8,014 nt of DNA from Actinomycetota bacterium (GTDB taxonomy: Bacteria > Actinomycetota > Actinomycetes > Nanopelagicales > Nanopelagicaceae): NCBI GenBank assembly GCA_009702845.1, contig WLHG01000040.1, forward strand, positions 1 through 8,014, written 5' to 3'. Both the position numbers and the translations under genes were made by a program. Each line of letters opens with the position of its first letter. The first letter of the stretch is position 1. The notes below the pieces were generated by a model, which was given only the letters and a program-made list of their open reading frames with translations, made no database searches and was not told the DNA's origin. Below, piece by piece: positions 1 to 5,600 of this stretch.

Positions 1-194
1 CGACGAGTAGTTGCGGCCGCACGTGATTTAGGAAGCGCGGCTGCACCTTTGCGTGCATTCTTTTGCGCCGTTGTATGGCGGGCCTTTGGGTCAACTGCTT
101 TAAATTCAGCAGCCTTCTTTGTGCGCTTAGGTTTACCGACAGATGCTGCGCGACGGGCTTTTCCGGGCGCTGAAGTACGTGGTTGTAGAGACAT
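1..194 (-). CDS. Partial CDS: N-terminus of a basic Lys/Ala-rich protein of unknown function
   Basis: An open minus-strand frame begins at an ATG at 194-192 and runs off the left edge with no stop. The 64 visible residues contain 18 Lys/Arg and only two acidic residues, and about a quarter are Ala. No hydrophobic segment is seen. Such a tail is probably disordered and nucleic-acid binding, like the basic extensions of histone H1-like proteins or of some rRNA-modifying enzymes and helicases. The functional domain lies outside the window, so no function is assigned. No Shine-Dalgarno sequence precedes the ATG. A TATGCA hexamer lies 5 bases before it on the same strand, which would suit a leaderless transcript, but upstream TTG codons in frame cannot be excluded as starts. 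The plus-strand frame across this region has no ribosome site and looks like its shadow. Confidence 0.6.
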   Translation of the reverse strand, partial: MSLQPRTSAPGKARRAASVGKPKRTKKAAEFKAVDPKARHTTAQKNARKGAAALPKSRAAATTR

Positions 195-210
195 AGAAAT
201 GCATACCAAT

Positions 211-231
211 CGAGACGACAAGCGCGTCTCG
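211..231. other. Inverted repeat upstream of the basic-protein gene
   Basis: CGAGACG at 211-217 is the exact reverse complement of CGTCTCG at 225-231, with a 7-base loop. It lies 17 bases upstream of the minus-strand ATG at 194. It has no T-run on either side, so it is more likely an operator or leader hairpin than an intrinsic terminator. Its function is unknown. Confidence 0.4.
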
Positions 232-316
232 GGTGTGACTGGCTCTCAAAGAGGCCGTCAGGGTGGTGATAAGACTCGCAAGTAGCGCTACATGTGCGGC
301 GCTTAGGGGAAGTTCT

Positions 317-334
317 TTGATGCGGTTGCATCAA
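317..334 (-). terminator. Possible terminator hairpin after the ctaG unit
   Basis: TTGATGC at 317-323 pairs perfectly with GCATCAA at 328-334 around a GGTT tetraloop. It begins 21 bases past the stop of the small membrane-protein gene on the minus strand. No U-tract follows in either direction, so it would be a non-canonical terminator, as is common in actinobacteria, or just an RNA 3'-end stem. Confidence 0.4.
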
Positions 335-355
335 CATGGGCAATTCTACCGTGAA

Positions 356-676
356 TTATTGCTCTTCTTTACCATCGGATTCAGCGGCTAATTCCTCAAG
401 ATTTGGGCGTGGAATACGCGGAACATCACCCTTACTTAGCCGTCGCCATAAATACAGTGAAACTCCTGCAAAAAATGGCCACTCAAAGGTATAGACCCAT
501 GCCCGCCAGTTTCCACTTTGCGCGCGGCCGAATTCAAACCACCCTGCCCATAAACAAAAGGGCACGACAACAAATAGAGAGATATTTAGAATTCGTTTTT
601 GTTTATTAGTGACCGGAGGAGTGGCAGACCCATCGCTAACCCAATCGGGCGCTTGAAACTCATCTCTATCAGGCAT
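356..676 (-). CDS. Small two-helix membrane protein encoded behind ctaG
   Basis: The 106-residue product has a hydrophilic acidic N-terminus (1-25) and two predicted membrane helices, about 28-48 and 57-79. A charged Pro/Glu-rich tail follows. The linker between the helices reads WFEFGRAQSGNWRAW, and the second helix contains FEWPFFAG. This pattern (aromatic helix, short R-x-x-S-G loop, E/Q-W-P-x-F-A-G helix) resembles small unassigned actinobacterial membrane proteins recalled from the family level; no search was run. The start overlaps the ctaG stop by 8 bases (669-676) with only a weak ribosome site, so translation is probably coupled to ctaG. The context suggests a role in oxidase assembly or stability, but this is inference. 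No metal-binding motif is visible. Confidence 0.8.
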   Translation of the reverse strand: MPDRDEFQAPDWVSDGSATPPVTNKQKRILNISLFVVVPFCLWAGWFEFGRAQSGNWRAWVYTFEWPFFAGVSLYLWRRLSKGDVPRIPRPNLEELAAESDGKEEQ

Positions 677-1433
677 TTTCTGCAGCTATCTCGGCATCGA
701 TATCGCGAGATTTCTTCTCTTCAGATTTAATCCAGTGATAAACAGCAAATGACATCCACACCGTATCGATAATCATTGATCCAGCCCACATAAACGAACC
801 ACCTTGACGTTGATCGTTGAGTGAATACATATCGTCATATATAGAACTTGGGGCGGTGTAAATAAAGAAGCCGGTCAACGTTTCTGGCACCATCATTAGA
901 AAAAGCGCAATGACTGCCAGGGCAGGTGAGATCCGTCGATTTACTAAGTTGCGATCTAGGAGATTGAAGTAGAAGAAATAAGGAAGGAGTAAATAAAGTG
1001 GAACTTCAATAAATGTGTGCGCCCAAGAGTTGTCCATAATAAATTTATGGGGAACTGGAAGGTGCACTCCAATCATTAGTGCGGCATACGTCAGCCAACT
1101 GATTACAGGGTGCGTTGCAGCTCTAAAAAAACTATTTGTTGGATGAAAGCTATTGGGTGTACCAAGAACCAATAGTGGGCCTGTAATCATCATCAAAGTA
1201 ATGTGCTGAACCATGTGAAGTGAGAAATAATCCATCGCTCTCGCGCCGATCGGTGTGACAATTACGGCGAGTGCGCTAATGATCCCGGAGTAGAAAAACC
1301 ATTGCTGTCGCGTAGCGACCGAGCCCTTTGGTAAGCGCCAGTAGATAAAGGTGAGCAATAAAAGAGGTAAGAGAATCTCAGGGGCTAACTGCCAAGAGCC
1401 CCAAATACCGACCTCATGATGATGCATCTGCAT
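669..1433 (-). CDS. ctaG: Cytochrome c oxidase assembly protein, caa3_CtaG family
   Basis: This 254-residue polytopic protein has about seven membrane helices (roughly 16-34, 45-66, 73-92, 109-127, 137-158, 168-192 and 214-235). Family hallmarks are HMVQH at 73-77 followed by a G-P-L-L-x-L-G-T-P helix end, MVPETLTG at 181-188, and DQRQGG followed by a Trp-containing helix at 207-216. The family is needed for formation of active caa3-type oxidase in Bacillus and is thought to help deliver copper; the histidines in and near helix 3 fit a metal role. Length is normal for the compact form, without the fused CopD half seen in many actinobacteria. It is divergent from the oxidase operon, so both can be controlled from the 1434-1675 gap. 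No clear ribosome site precedes either ATG (1433 or 1427), so the start is uncertain by two codons. Confidence 0.93.
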   Translation of the reverse strand: MQMHHHEVGIWGSWQLAPEILLPLLLLTFIYWRLPKGSVATRQQWFFYSGIISALAVIVTPIGARAMDYFSLHMVQHITLMMITGPLLVLGTPNSFHPTNSFFRAATHPVISWLTYAALMIGVHLPVPHKFIMDNSWAHTFIEVPLYLLLPYFFYFNLLDRNLVNRRISPALAVIALFLMMVPETLTGFFIYTAPSSIYDDMYSLNDQRQGGSFMWAGSMIIDTVWMSFAVYHWIKSEEKKSRDIDAEIAAENA

Positions 1434-1458
1434 AATTACCGAAGGCTAACCCTCAGCG

Positions 1459-1624
1459 ACTCCCCTGTACTAGGAAAATGGCGGGAACTCAGATCTCACT
1501 CTGATGCAACTCAACGAATATTGAGTGTTAGCACTCACCTACTCTTGAGTAGCAGAGAAATCTCGCTCAACTCGGTCGGAATTCCAGCCAAGACGTCTAC
1601 TCTCCTGTGAATGGGCTCACACTC
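1459..1624. repeat. Cluster of ACTC/GAGT words in the divergent control region
   Basis: Nine ACTC words (starting at 1459, 1487, 1498, 1509, 1533, 1541, 1570, 1599, 1621) and two GAGT words (1523, 1547) fall in 166 bases. Chance would give about one or two on the two strands together. Three are spaced exactly 11 bases apart (1487, 1498, 1509) and others about 28-29 apart. They build short dyads: ACTCAA-N6-TTGAGT at 1509-1526, GAGTG-TTAG-CACTC at 1523-1536 and CTACTC-TT-GAGTAG at 1539-1552. The layout suggests binding of a repeated-site regulator between ctaG and the oxidase operon. The protein is unknown. Confidence 0.45.
1606..1621. promoter_or_regulatory. CRP/GlxR-type (or Rex-type) operator before the oxidase operon
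   Basis: The sequence TGTGA-ATGGGC-TCACA is a perfect TGTGA-N6-TCACA palindrome, the consensus of CRP-family proteins, including actinobacterial GlxR and mycobacterial Crp. GlxR is known to control cytochrome oxidase genes in Corynebacterium. Rex, the NADH/NAD sensor, recognises a similar TGTGAA-N4-TTCACA, which fits here with one mismatch. The site centre (1613.5) lies 62 bases before the first ATG of the operon. A further TGTGA half-site at 1628 continues the 11-base phase (1606, 1617, 1628). Which regulator binds cannot be decided from the window. Confidence 0.6.
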
Positions 1625-1634
1625 TCGTGTGAGC
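1615..1634. other. 8-bp inverted repeat overlapping the CRP-like site
   Basis: GCTCACAC at 1615-1622 and GTGTGAGC at 1627-1634 pair perfectly around TCTC. The left arm is shared with the right half of the TGTGA-N6-TCACA site. The tail TTTCTGTGTTTT is T-rich but broken, so if transcribed the stem could act as a weak attenuator. If the start of transcription lies near 1657, it is instead a DNA-level operator. Confidence 0.4.
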
Positions 1635-1644
1635 TTTCTGTGTT

Positions 1645-1650
1645 TTGAAT
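1645..1650 (+). promoter_or_regulatory. Candidate -10 element of the oxidase operon
   Basis: TTGAAT matches TATAAT at four of six positions. Transcription would begin near 1657, placing the CRP-like palindrome centre about 43 bases upstream, close to the -41.5 geometry of class II CRP-dependent promoters. No -35 hexamer is recognisable, as expected if an activator is required. The resulting leader would be about 19 bases and carry the ribosome site. The call is weak. Confidence 0.25.
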
Positions 1651-1662
1651 TAATTCCCGTTT

Positions 1663-1670
1663 GGGAGGAG
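1663..1670 (+). promoter_or_regulatory. Ribosome binding site fixing the cupredoxin start
   Basis: GGGAGGAG lies 5 bases before ATG at 1676. This strong site rules out the upstream in-frame TTG at 1661, which would sit before the ribosome site. Confidence 0.85.
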
Positions 1671-1675
1671 CTTTA

Positions 1676-2362
1676 ATGAATAAGCGGATAGTAGGCGCAC
1701 TCGCAACTGTGATTATTGGAGCTGGCGTTATCGCCGGAATTGGAACATACGTTGCCTCGGCAAAGAATGATTCACGCTTAATGGTGGCAACTTCTGCTGG
1801 AACTATGCAGACGCCACAGGGTGAATTACCTCATGCGACTCTCGCAATCTCTGTCTATCCAGACAGTATGGCAGGCAGCCACGGCAAAGATGGTGGAGCA
1901 CACCCTGGATACGTAACTTATGGGCCGATCACTAACTATGAAGTTCCTGCACATTCTGTAATAACTATGACAGTCACAAATTATGACGGCGGTGAAAGTT
2001 TAAATAACGACTACTTCGCACGTGTGCGAGGAACCATTGACGGCTCTGCCGTTTTAGACGGCGAGCGAATGACTTCGATTTCACCTGATGCCGTCGGACA
2101 TACTTTTACGGTTCACGGCTTAGCAGTTGGCCAAGATGAGTTCTTCTTAAGTGTTCCGATGAAGGCCGTTGCTGAAGAGGATATGCCTGAAGAGGGATTT
2201 ACCACTAAGCCAACTGTCACAACATTTACATTCATTACTGGCGGACCCGGCGAATATGTCTGGAACTGCGAGTATCCATGCGGTGATGGCACGATCGCAA
2301 AGTTTGGCGCAGCAATGTCGACCATGGGCTACATGTCCGGCCACTTTATCGTGAAGGGATAA
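1676..2362 (+). CDS. Membrane-anchored cupredoxin-domain copper protein
   Basis: The 228-residue product begins with a short basic end and one hydrophobic helix (about 5-28), a signal anchor or uncleaved signal peptide, so the rest is outside the cytoplasmic membrane. Residues about 50-228 have the beta-strand pattern of a cupredoxin. Likely copper ligands are His142 in GHTF, Cys198 and Cys202 in NCEYPCGDG, and a Met among 214, 217 and 220 in the MSTMGYMSGHF tail. The C-x3-C spacing resembles the CuA loop of oxidase subunit II, but the following His of CuA is missing (CGDGT instead of CGxxH). The same C-x3-C plus PM/GYM ending is recalled from cupredoxins encoded near oxidases in archaea and actinobacteria; no search was run. 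It is first in the oxidase operon, 6 bases before ctaC, and may pass electrons to CuA or help load copper. Confidence 0.85.
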   Translation: MNKRIVGALATVIIGAGVIAGIGTYVASAKNDSRLMVATSAGTMQTPQGELPHATLAISVYPDSMAGSHGKDGGAHPGYVTYGPITNYEVPAHSVITMTVTNYDGGESLNNDYFARVRGTIDGSAVLDGERMTSISPDAVGHTFTVHGLAVGQDEFFLSVPMKAVAEEDMPEEGFTTKPTVTTFTFITGGPGEYVWNCEYPCGDGTIAKFGAAMSTMGYMSGHFIVKG

Positions 2363-2368
2363 TGCGCC

Positions 2369-3139
2369 ATGAATGATGTAATGACACCTAAAACTCCACA
2401 GTGGTGGAAGAAGCCAGATGTTAAGAAGACTGCAATCTTGTGGGTCATCTGTACGGCAGTAATTGGTTACGTGGGAGTTGAATTCCATGTACGCAGCATG
2501 GTTAGCCCAGCATCAGAGACAATGAGTGGCGTTATTTCTTTAATGCGCATCTTTACTTGGGCTGCAGCACCAGTTGCTGGCCTTGTAGCTGCAATGTGTT
2601 TAACGGTATTAACTTCAAAGCGCCACTACGGAGACACTCCACCGGATGAGGCAGATCACCAGATAAGCAACTCCCCACGTGCAACTGCACTGTGGATAGT
2701 TGTATCTGCCTGTCTTTGCTTGTTCGCATTAATCGGCGGATTCATCGTAATTCAAAAAGACTCCGCCGAGCTCCTTGATGCGAATGCAATTGAGATTAAC
2801 GTGACTGGCCAGCAATGGGTGTGGAGCATTGACTATCCAAATGGTGCACGTAGCGAGGATTTGTATCTTCCAGTTAATAAGCCAGTTGTCTTTCATGTAA
2901 CAAGCGTTGACGTTAAGCACTCATTCTGGATCGTTCAAATGGGAATCAAAATTGATGCTAACCCTGGCTACGTTACAGAAACGGCGGTTACGCCGGACAA
3001 GATTGGCGTCTTTGATTTGAGGTGTGCCGAACTTTGTGGCTTGCTCCACTCATATATGCAAACGAAAGTACATGTTGTAAGCCAGGCTGATTACGAGGCT
3101 TGGTTGAATGTTCATGCAGCGATGGAGAAGGGCGCCTAA
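2369..3139 (+). CDS. ctaC: Cytochrome c oxidase subunit II with CuA site
   Basis: This 256-residue subunit accepts electrons from a cytochrome c or copper donor at the binuclear CuA centre and passes them to subunit I. All CuA ligands are visible: His184 (VKHSF), Cys219, Glu221, Cys223, His227 and Met230 in CAELCGLLHSYM. The aromatic electron-entry patch GQQWVWSIDYPNG (147-159) is conserved. Three hydrophobic segments are present (about 22-39, 62-82 and 106-128). The first is probably an uncleaved signal-like helix, since subunit II usually has two helices after its signal. It carries no convincing lipobox. The cupredoxin domain (about 139-245) faces outward, and no cytochrome c domain is fused to the C-terminus. 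The ATG at 2369 follows AAGGGA at 2354-2359; a second ATG four codons later is less favoured. The stop shares one base with the ctaD ATG. Confidence 0.97.
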   Translation: MNDVMTPKTPQWWKKPDVKKTAILWVICTAVIGYVGVEFHVRSMVSPASETMSGVISLMRIFTWAAAPVAGLVAAMCLTVLTSKRHYGDTPPDEADHQISNSPRATALWIVVSACLCLFALIGGFIVIQKDSAELLDANAIEINVTGQQWVWSIDYPNGARSEDLYLPVNKPVVFHVTSVDVKHSFWIVQMGIKIDANPGYVTETAVTPDKIGVFDLRCAELCGLLHSYMQTKVHVVSQADYEAWLNVHAAMEKGA

Positions 3140-5001
3140 TGACAACCGTAATGAGCAAACAAGTCTCAGCTCCAGGTAAATCAATTATTGAGAGGCTCAA
3201 CTTTTTCACTGCCCTTGCACTCGGTGCAATTAGTGCCATCGTTGTGTGGCGCTTAGCCCTTCAATTCTTGCCACAAGACACAGAAGTACGGCTTTTTACT
3301 CGCGAAGATAAAATTACGCTTTTATCAATGACTGCGTGGTTCGTTGGCTTCATGACTGGAATAGGCGCCCTCGTTGGTCCGTTCCGTTGGCTTATGGGCA
3401 AAGATTTATCCCATGAAGAAAATATGTTCTTGGCCGGTAAAGACTTGGGCATCAAGCGCTATTTCCGATATACAACCGATCATAAAGTTGTGGGTATCCA
3501 ATACTTAGTAATCACGATGGTGATTTTCGGTATCGGCGGAATTTTAGCGATGCTAATCCGCACGAATTTAGGTTCACCAGAAGGCGGTTGGATCCATCCT
3601 CAGGCATATAACTCAATCGTTGGAACCCACGGAATCGTTATGATTGTTGGAACGATCATTATGGTTACAGGACCTTTCGGTAACTTCATTATGCCGATCA
3701 TGATCGGTGCTAGAGATATGGCTTTCCCGCGCTTAAATGCGCTGAGTTTTTGGCTAATCGTTGCTGCTGCAGTGCCATTGCTTTGGGGACAGTTCCTTGG
3801 TGGTATTTCAACTGGCTGGACTGCCTATAACCCGTTAGCTAGCCAGGCGCCACTTGGCATGGATGGCTACATCATGTTTATTTGCATTTTTGCTATATCA
3901 ACAATGGTGGCTGGCGCAAATATCACAACCACAGTTGTACGCATGCGCGCTAAAGGCATGACATGGAACCGCACACCAATCTTTATTTACGGTGTTGTTG
4001 CATCAGTTGCCCTAGCACTTCCTGCCTTTCCAGTCTTTTTCTTGTCGCAAGTATTATCAGCGATGGATCGAGCTCTCGATACTTCCTTCTACAACACCGC
4101 AGGCGGTGGAAGCGGATGGTTGTATGAAAACCTATTCTGGATTATGGGTCACCCGGAGGTCTACGTAATTCTTATTCCTGCAGTTGCAGCTCTCATGGAA
4201 ATGGCGCCAGTCTTTACTCGCCGACCACTGTTTAGCTTTAACGTTGCAGTAATGGGAATCGCTGGAATCTCTGGCCTCTCAGTCCTAGTGTGGGCTCACC
4301 ACATGTATATGTCAGGGTGGGCGCCACTTCTCAATACTCCATTTATGTTAACGACCGAACTTATTTCGATTCCAACTGGAATGTTGTTCTTAGTTCTAGT
4401 GGGTACGTTATGGCGCGGTCGTCTATGGATGACTATGCCGACAATGTCGATTTTCGCACTTCTCTGGAACTTCATGATTGGTGGAATCACAGGTATCTAT
4501 CTTTCAGATGTTCCAGCTGATGCCTTCTTACACGGCTCCATGTATGTAACTGCGCACTTCCATTACACATTGATGGGTGCTGGTTTGACTGGTGCACTTG
4601 CAGCCTTGGTCTACTGGTTCCCAGCGATGACTGGACGCATGTTCGATAAGAAACTTAGTTGGGTCTCTTTCTGGATGGTTCAAATCGGCTTTAATATCGC
4701 CTTTGTCGGGATGTTTACCGTTGGTCTTGCTGGCCAGCCACGCCGCGTTGAATCATATGCATCGACATTTAATACCGGAAATATGATTACAACTGGTGGC
4801 GCTTACTTAATCATGGCTGGAATGCTTGTCCTGCTCTACGGCGTTATCTCATCGTGGACTAGTGGTGTTAAAGCACCTAAGAACCCATGGCAGGCAAAGA
4901 CGCTTGAGTGGACTGTCGGTTATCCCGTTCCGCTAGAGAACTTTGATGTACTTCCAACAGTTACCTCAGATCCTTACGGTTATGGAAAGGCAAAGTCATG
5001 A
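3139..5001 (+). CDS. ctaD: Heme-copper oxygen reductase subunit I, aa3-like, divergent
   Basis: Starting at ATG 3139 (TAATG junction with ctaC, GGAGAAGGG just upstream) the product has 620 residues. It reduces O2 at a heme-CuB centre and pumps protons. Heme and CuB ligands are present: His164 (GTHG), His338 with Glu340 and Tyr342 in GHPEVY, His387-His388 (WAHHM), and His473 and His475 in AHFHY. D-channel residues Asn182, Asp193 and Asn200 and the heme-propionate arginines 535-536 are kept. Unusual points: the canonical PTGIK of helix VIII reads PTGML (412-416), so the K-channel Lys is Leu416; the Mg-site HD pair reads His465-Gly466; and about 110 extra N-terminal residues add two helices (about 22-43 and 60-82), giving about 14 in all. 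The C-terminal NPWxxxTLEW motif is typical of oxidases. An upstream GTG frame start (3100) inside ctaC is not supported. Confidence 0.96.
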   Translation: MTTVMSKQVSAPGKSIIERLNFFTALALGAISAIVVWRLALQFLPQDTEVRLFTREDKITLLSMTAWFVGFMTGIGALVGPFRWLMGKDLSHEENMFLAGKDLGIKRYFRYTTDHKVVGIQYLVITMVIFGIGGILAMLIRTNLGSPEGGWIHPQAYNSIVGTHGIVMIVGTIIMVTGPFGNFIMPIMIGARDMAFPRLNALSFWLIVAAAVPLLWGQFLGGISTGWTAYNPLASQAPLGMDGYIMFICIFAISTMVAGANITTTVVRMRAKGMTWNRTPIFIYGVVASVALALPAFPVFFLSQVLSAMDRALDTSFYNTAGGGSGWLYENLFWIMGHPEVYVILIPAVAALMEMAPVFTRRPLFSFNVAVMGIAGISGLSVLVWAHHMYMSGWAPLLNTPFMLTTELISIPTGMLFLVLVGTLWRGRLWMTMPTMSIFALLWNFMIGGITGIYLSDVPADAFLHGSMYVTAHFHYTLMGAGLTGALAALVYWFPAMTGRMFDKKLSWVSFWMVQIGFNIAFVGMFTVGLAGQPRRVESYASTFNTGNMITTGGAYLIMAGMLVLLYGVISSWTSGVKAPKNPWQAKTLEWTVGYPVPLENFDVLPTVTSDPYGYGKAKS

Positions 5002-5600
5002 GCGTCGAGACACACGCACATCACGAACACCCAGATGTAGTTGGAAGTCGTAATCGCCTAGGAGTAATTCTCTTACTCGTCGCAGACATCGCCTTTGCGC
5101 TAAGCATGGTCTTTGTCTACTTCTACCTACGCGGTCAAAATGTCAATGACATGTGGTTGCCAGCGGCAACTGAAGAGCGAGCAGCAATTACGCCATTATC
5201 AGCCGGTCCAGGTTGGACAGTAACCGCGATTGCTGCCTTTGGGCTCTTGGCACATTTCTATGGTCTTAAAGGTGTGCGGATCGGAAATCAAACGCAGTTA
5301 AAACTTGGTTCACTTGTCGCATTCGTAGCTTCATTAGTTGCATTGATTTACCAAGTGAACACAATTTCAAGCGCACCATTTACATTCTCAGATGGCGCAT
5401 ATGTCTCATGTTTCTACATGTTCGCAATTCTCAATTTTGTTCACTTAGCACTAACAGTCTTCATCTCACTTGGTAACTGGAATCGTTCGAGACTTGGTCT
5501 CTACGTAGCAGATCACTGGCATGTTGATATCGTTCGTGTGTGGTGGGTCTGGATGGTTGTGTCATCATTGCTCGGTGCCTTCGCCCTCAGCAACCCATAA
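4998..5600 (+). CDS. ctaE: Cytochrome c oxidase subunit III
   Basis: This 200-residue membrane protein has five helices (about 20-45, 72-94, 103-122, 133-158 and 176-197), the size of the short bacterial subunit III that lacks the first two helices of the long form. It stabilises subunit I and supports proton uptake. The helix ending in YFYLR aligns residue for residue with the family pattern SEVMFFxxLFAAYxYLR, but the conserved, DCCD-reactive Glu is Asp30 here. The family His in the fourth helix is present (FVHLALT, 147-153), and a WHVD motif precedes the last helix. The N-terminus is His-rich (HAHHEH, 6-11), a possible metal-binding tail. It overlaps ctaD by four bases (ATGA), indicating coupled translation. 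Confidence 0.94.
   Translation: MSVETHAHHEHPDVVGSRNRLGVILLLVADIAFALSMVFVYFYLRGQNVNDMWLPAATEERAAITPLSAGPGWTVTAIAAFGLLAHFYGLKGVRIGNQTQLKLGSLVAFVASLVALIYQVNTISSAPFTFSDGAYVSCFYMFAILNFVHLALTVFISLGNWNRSRLGLYVADHWHVDIVRVWWVWMVVSSLLGAFALSNP

Noticed and set aside
49..285. Plus-strand open frame opposite the basic-protein gene
   Set aside because: No ribosome site, unnatural composition with no domain; it mirrors the Lys/Ala-rich minus frame and ends in the intergenic gap.
195..355. Possible tRNA or small structured RNA in the gap
   Set aside because: Two short hairpins are present but no cloverleaf, T-arm consensus or other known RNA fold could be recognised.
1528..1553. CIRCE-like element, because TTAGCACTC matches the left half of the HrcA operator
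   Set aside because: The right half should read GAGTGCTAA after nine bases, but the sequence gives TGAGTAGCA; no heat-shock gene follows.
1661..1675. TTG start for the cupredoxin gene
   Set aside because: It lies before the ribosome site GGGAGGAG, whereas ATG 1676 is ideally spaced after it and gives a normal signal-anchor N-terminus.
2438..2455. Lipoprotein signal (lipobox) in CtaC around Cys28
   Set aside because: The residues before the Cys are L-W-V-I, lacking the small residues expected at -1 and the usual lipobox pattern, so an uncleaved helix is more likely.
3100..3138. Upstream GTG start for ctaD inside ctaC
   Set aside because: It would add a Cys-rich leader encoded within ctaC; ATG 3139 has a good ribosome site and the common TAATG junction.
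4240..4242. Asn368 of CtaD (FSFNVAV segment) as the lost K-channel lysine
   Set aside because: That column, FGYxxMV in family members, is not the K-channel lysine and varies in ordinary enzymes; the relevant residue is in the PTGIK motif of helix VIII.
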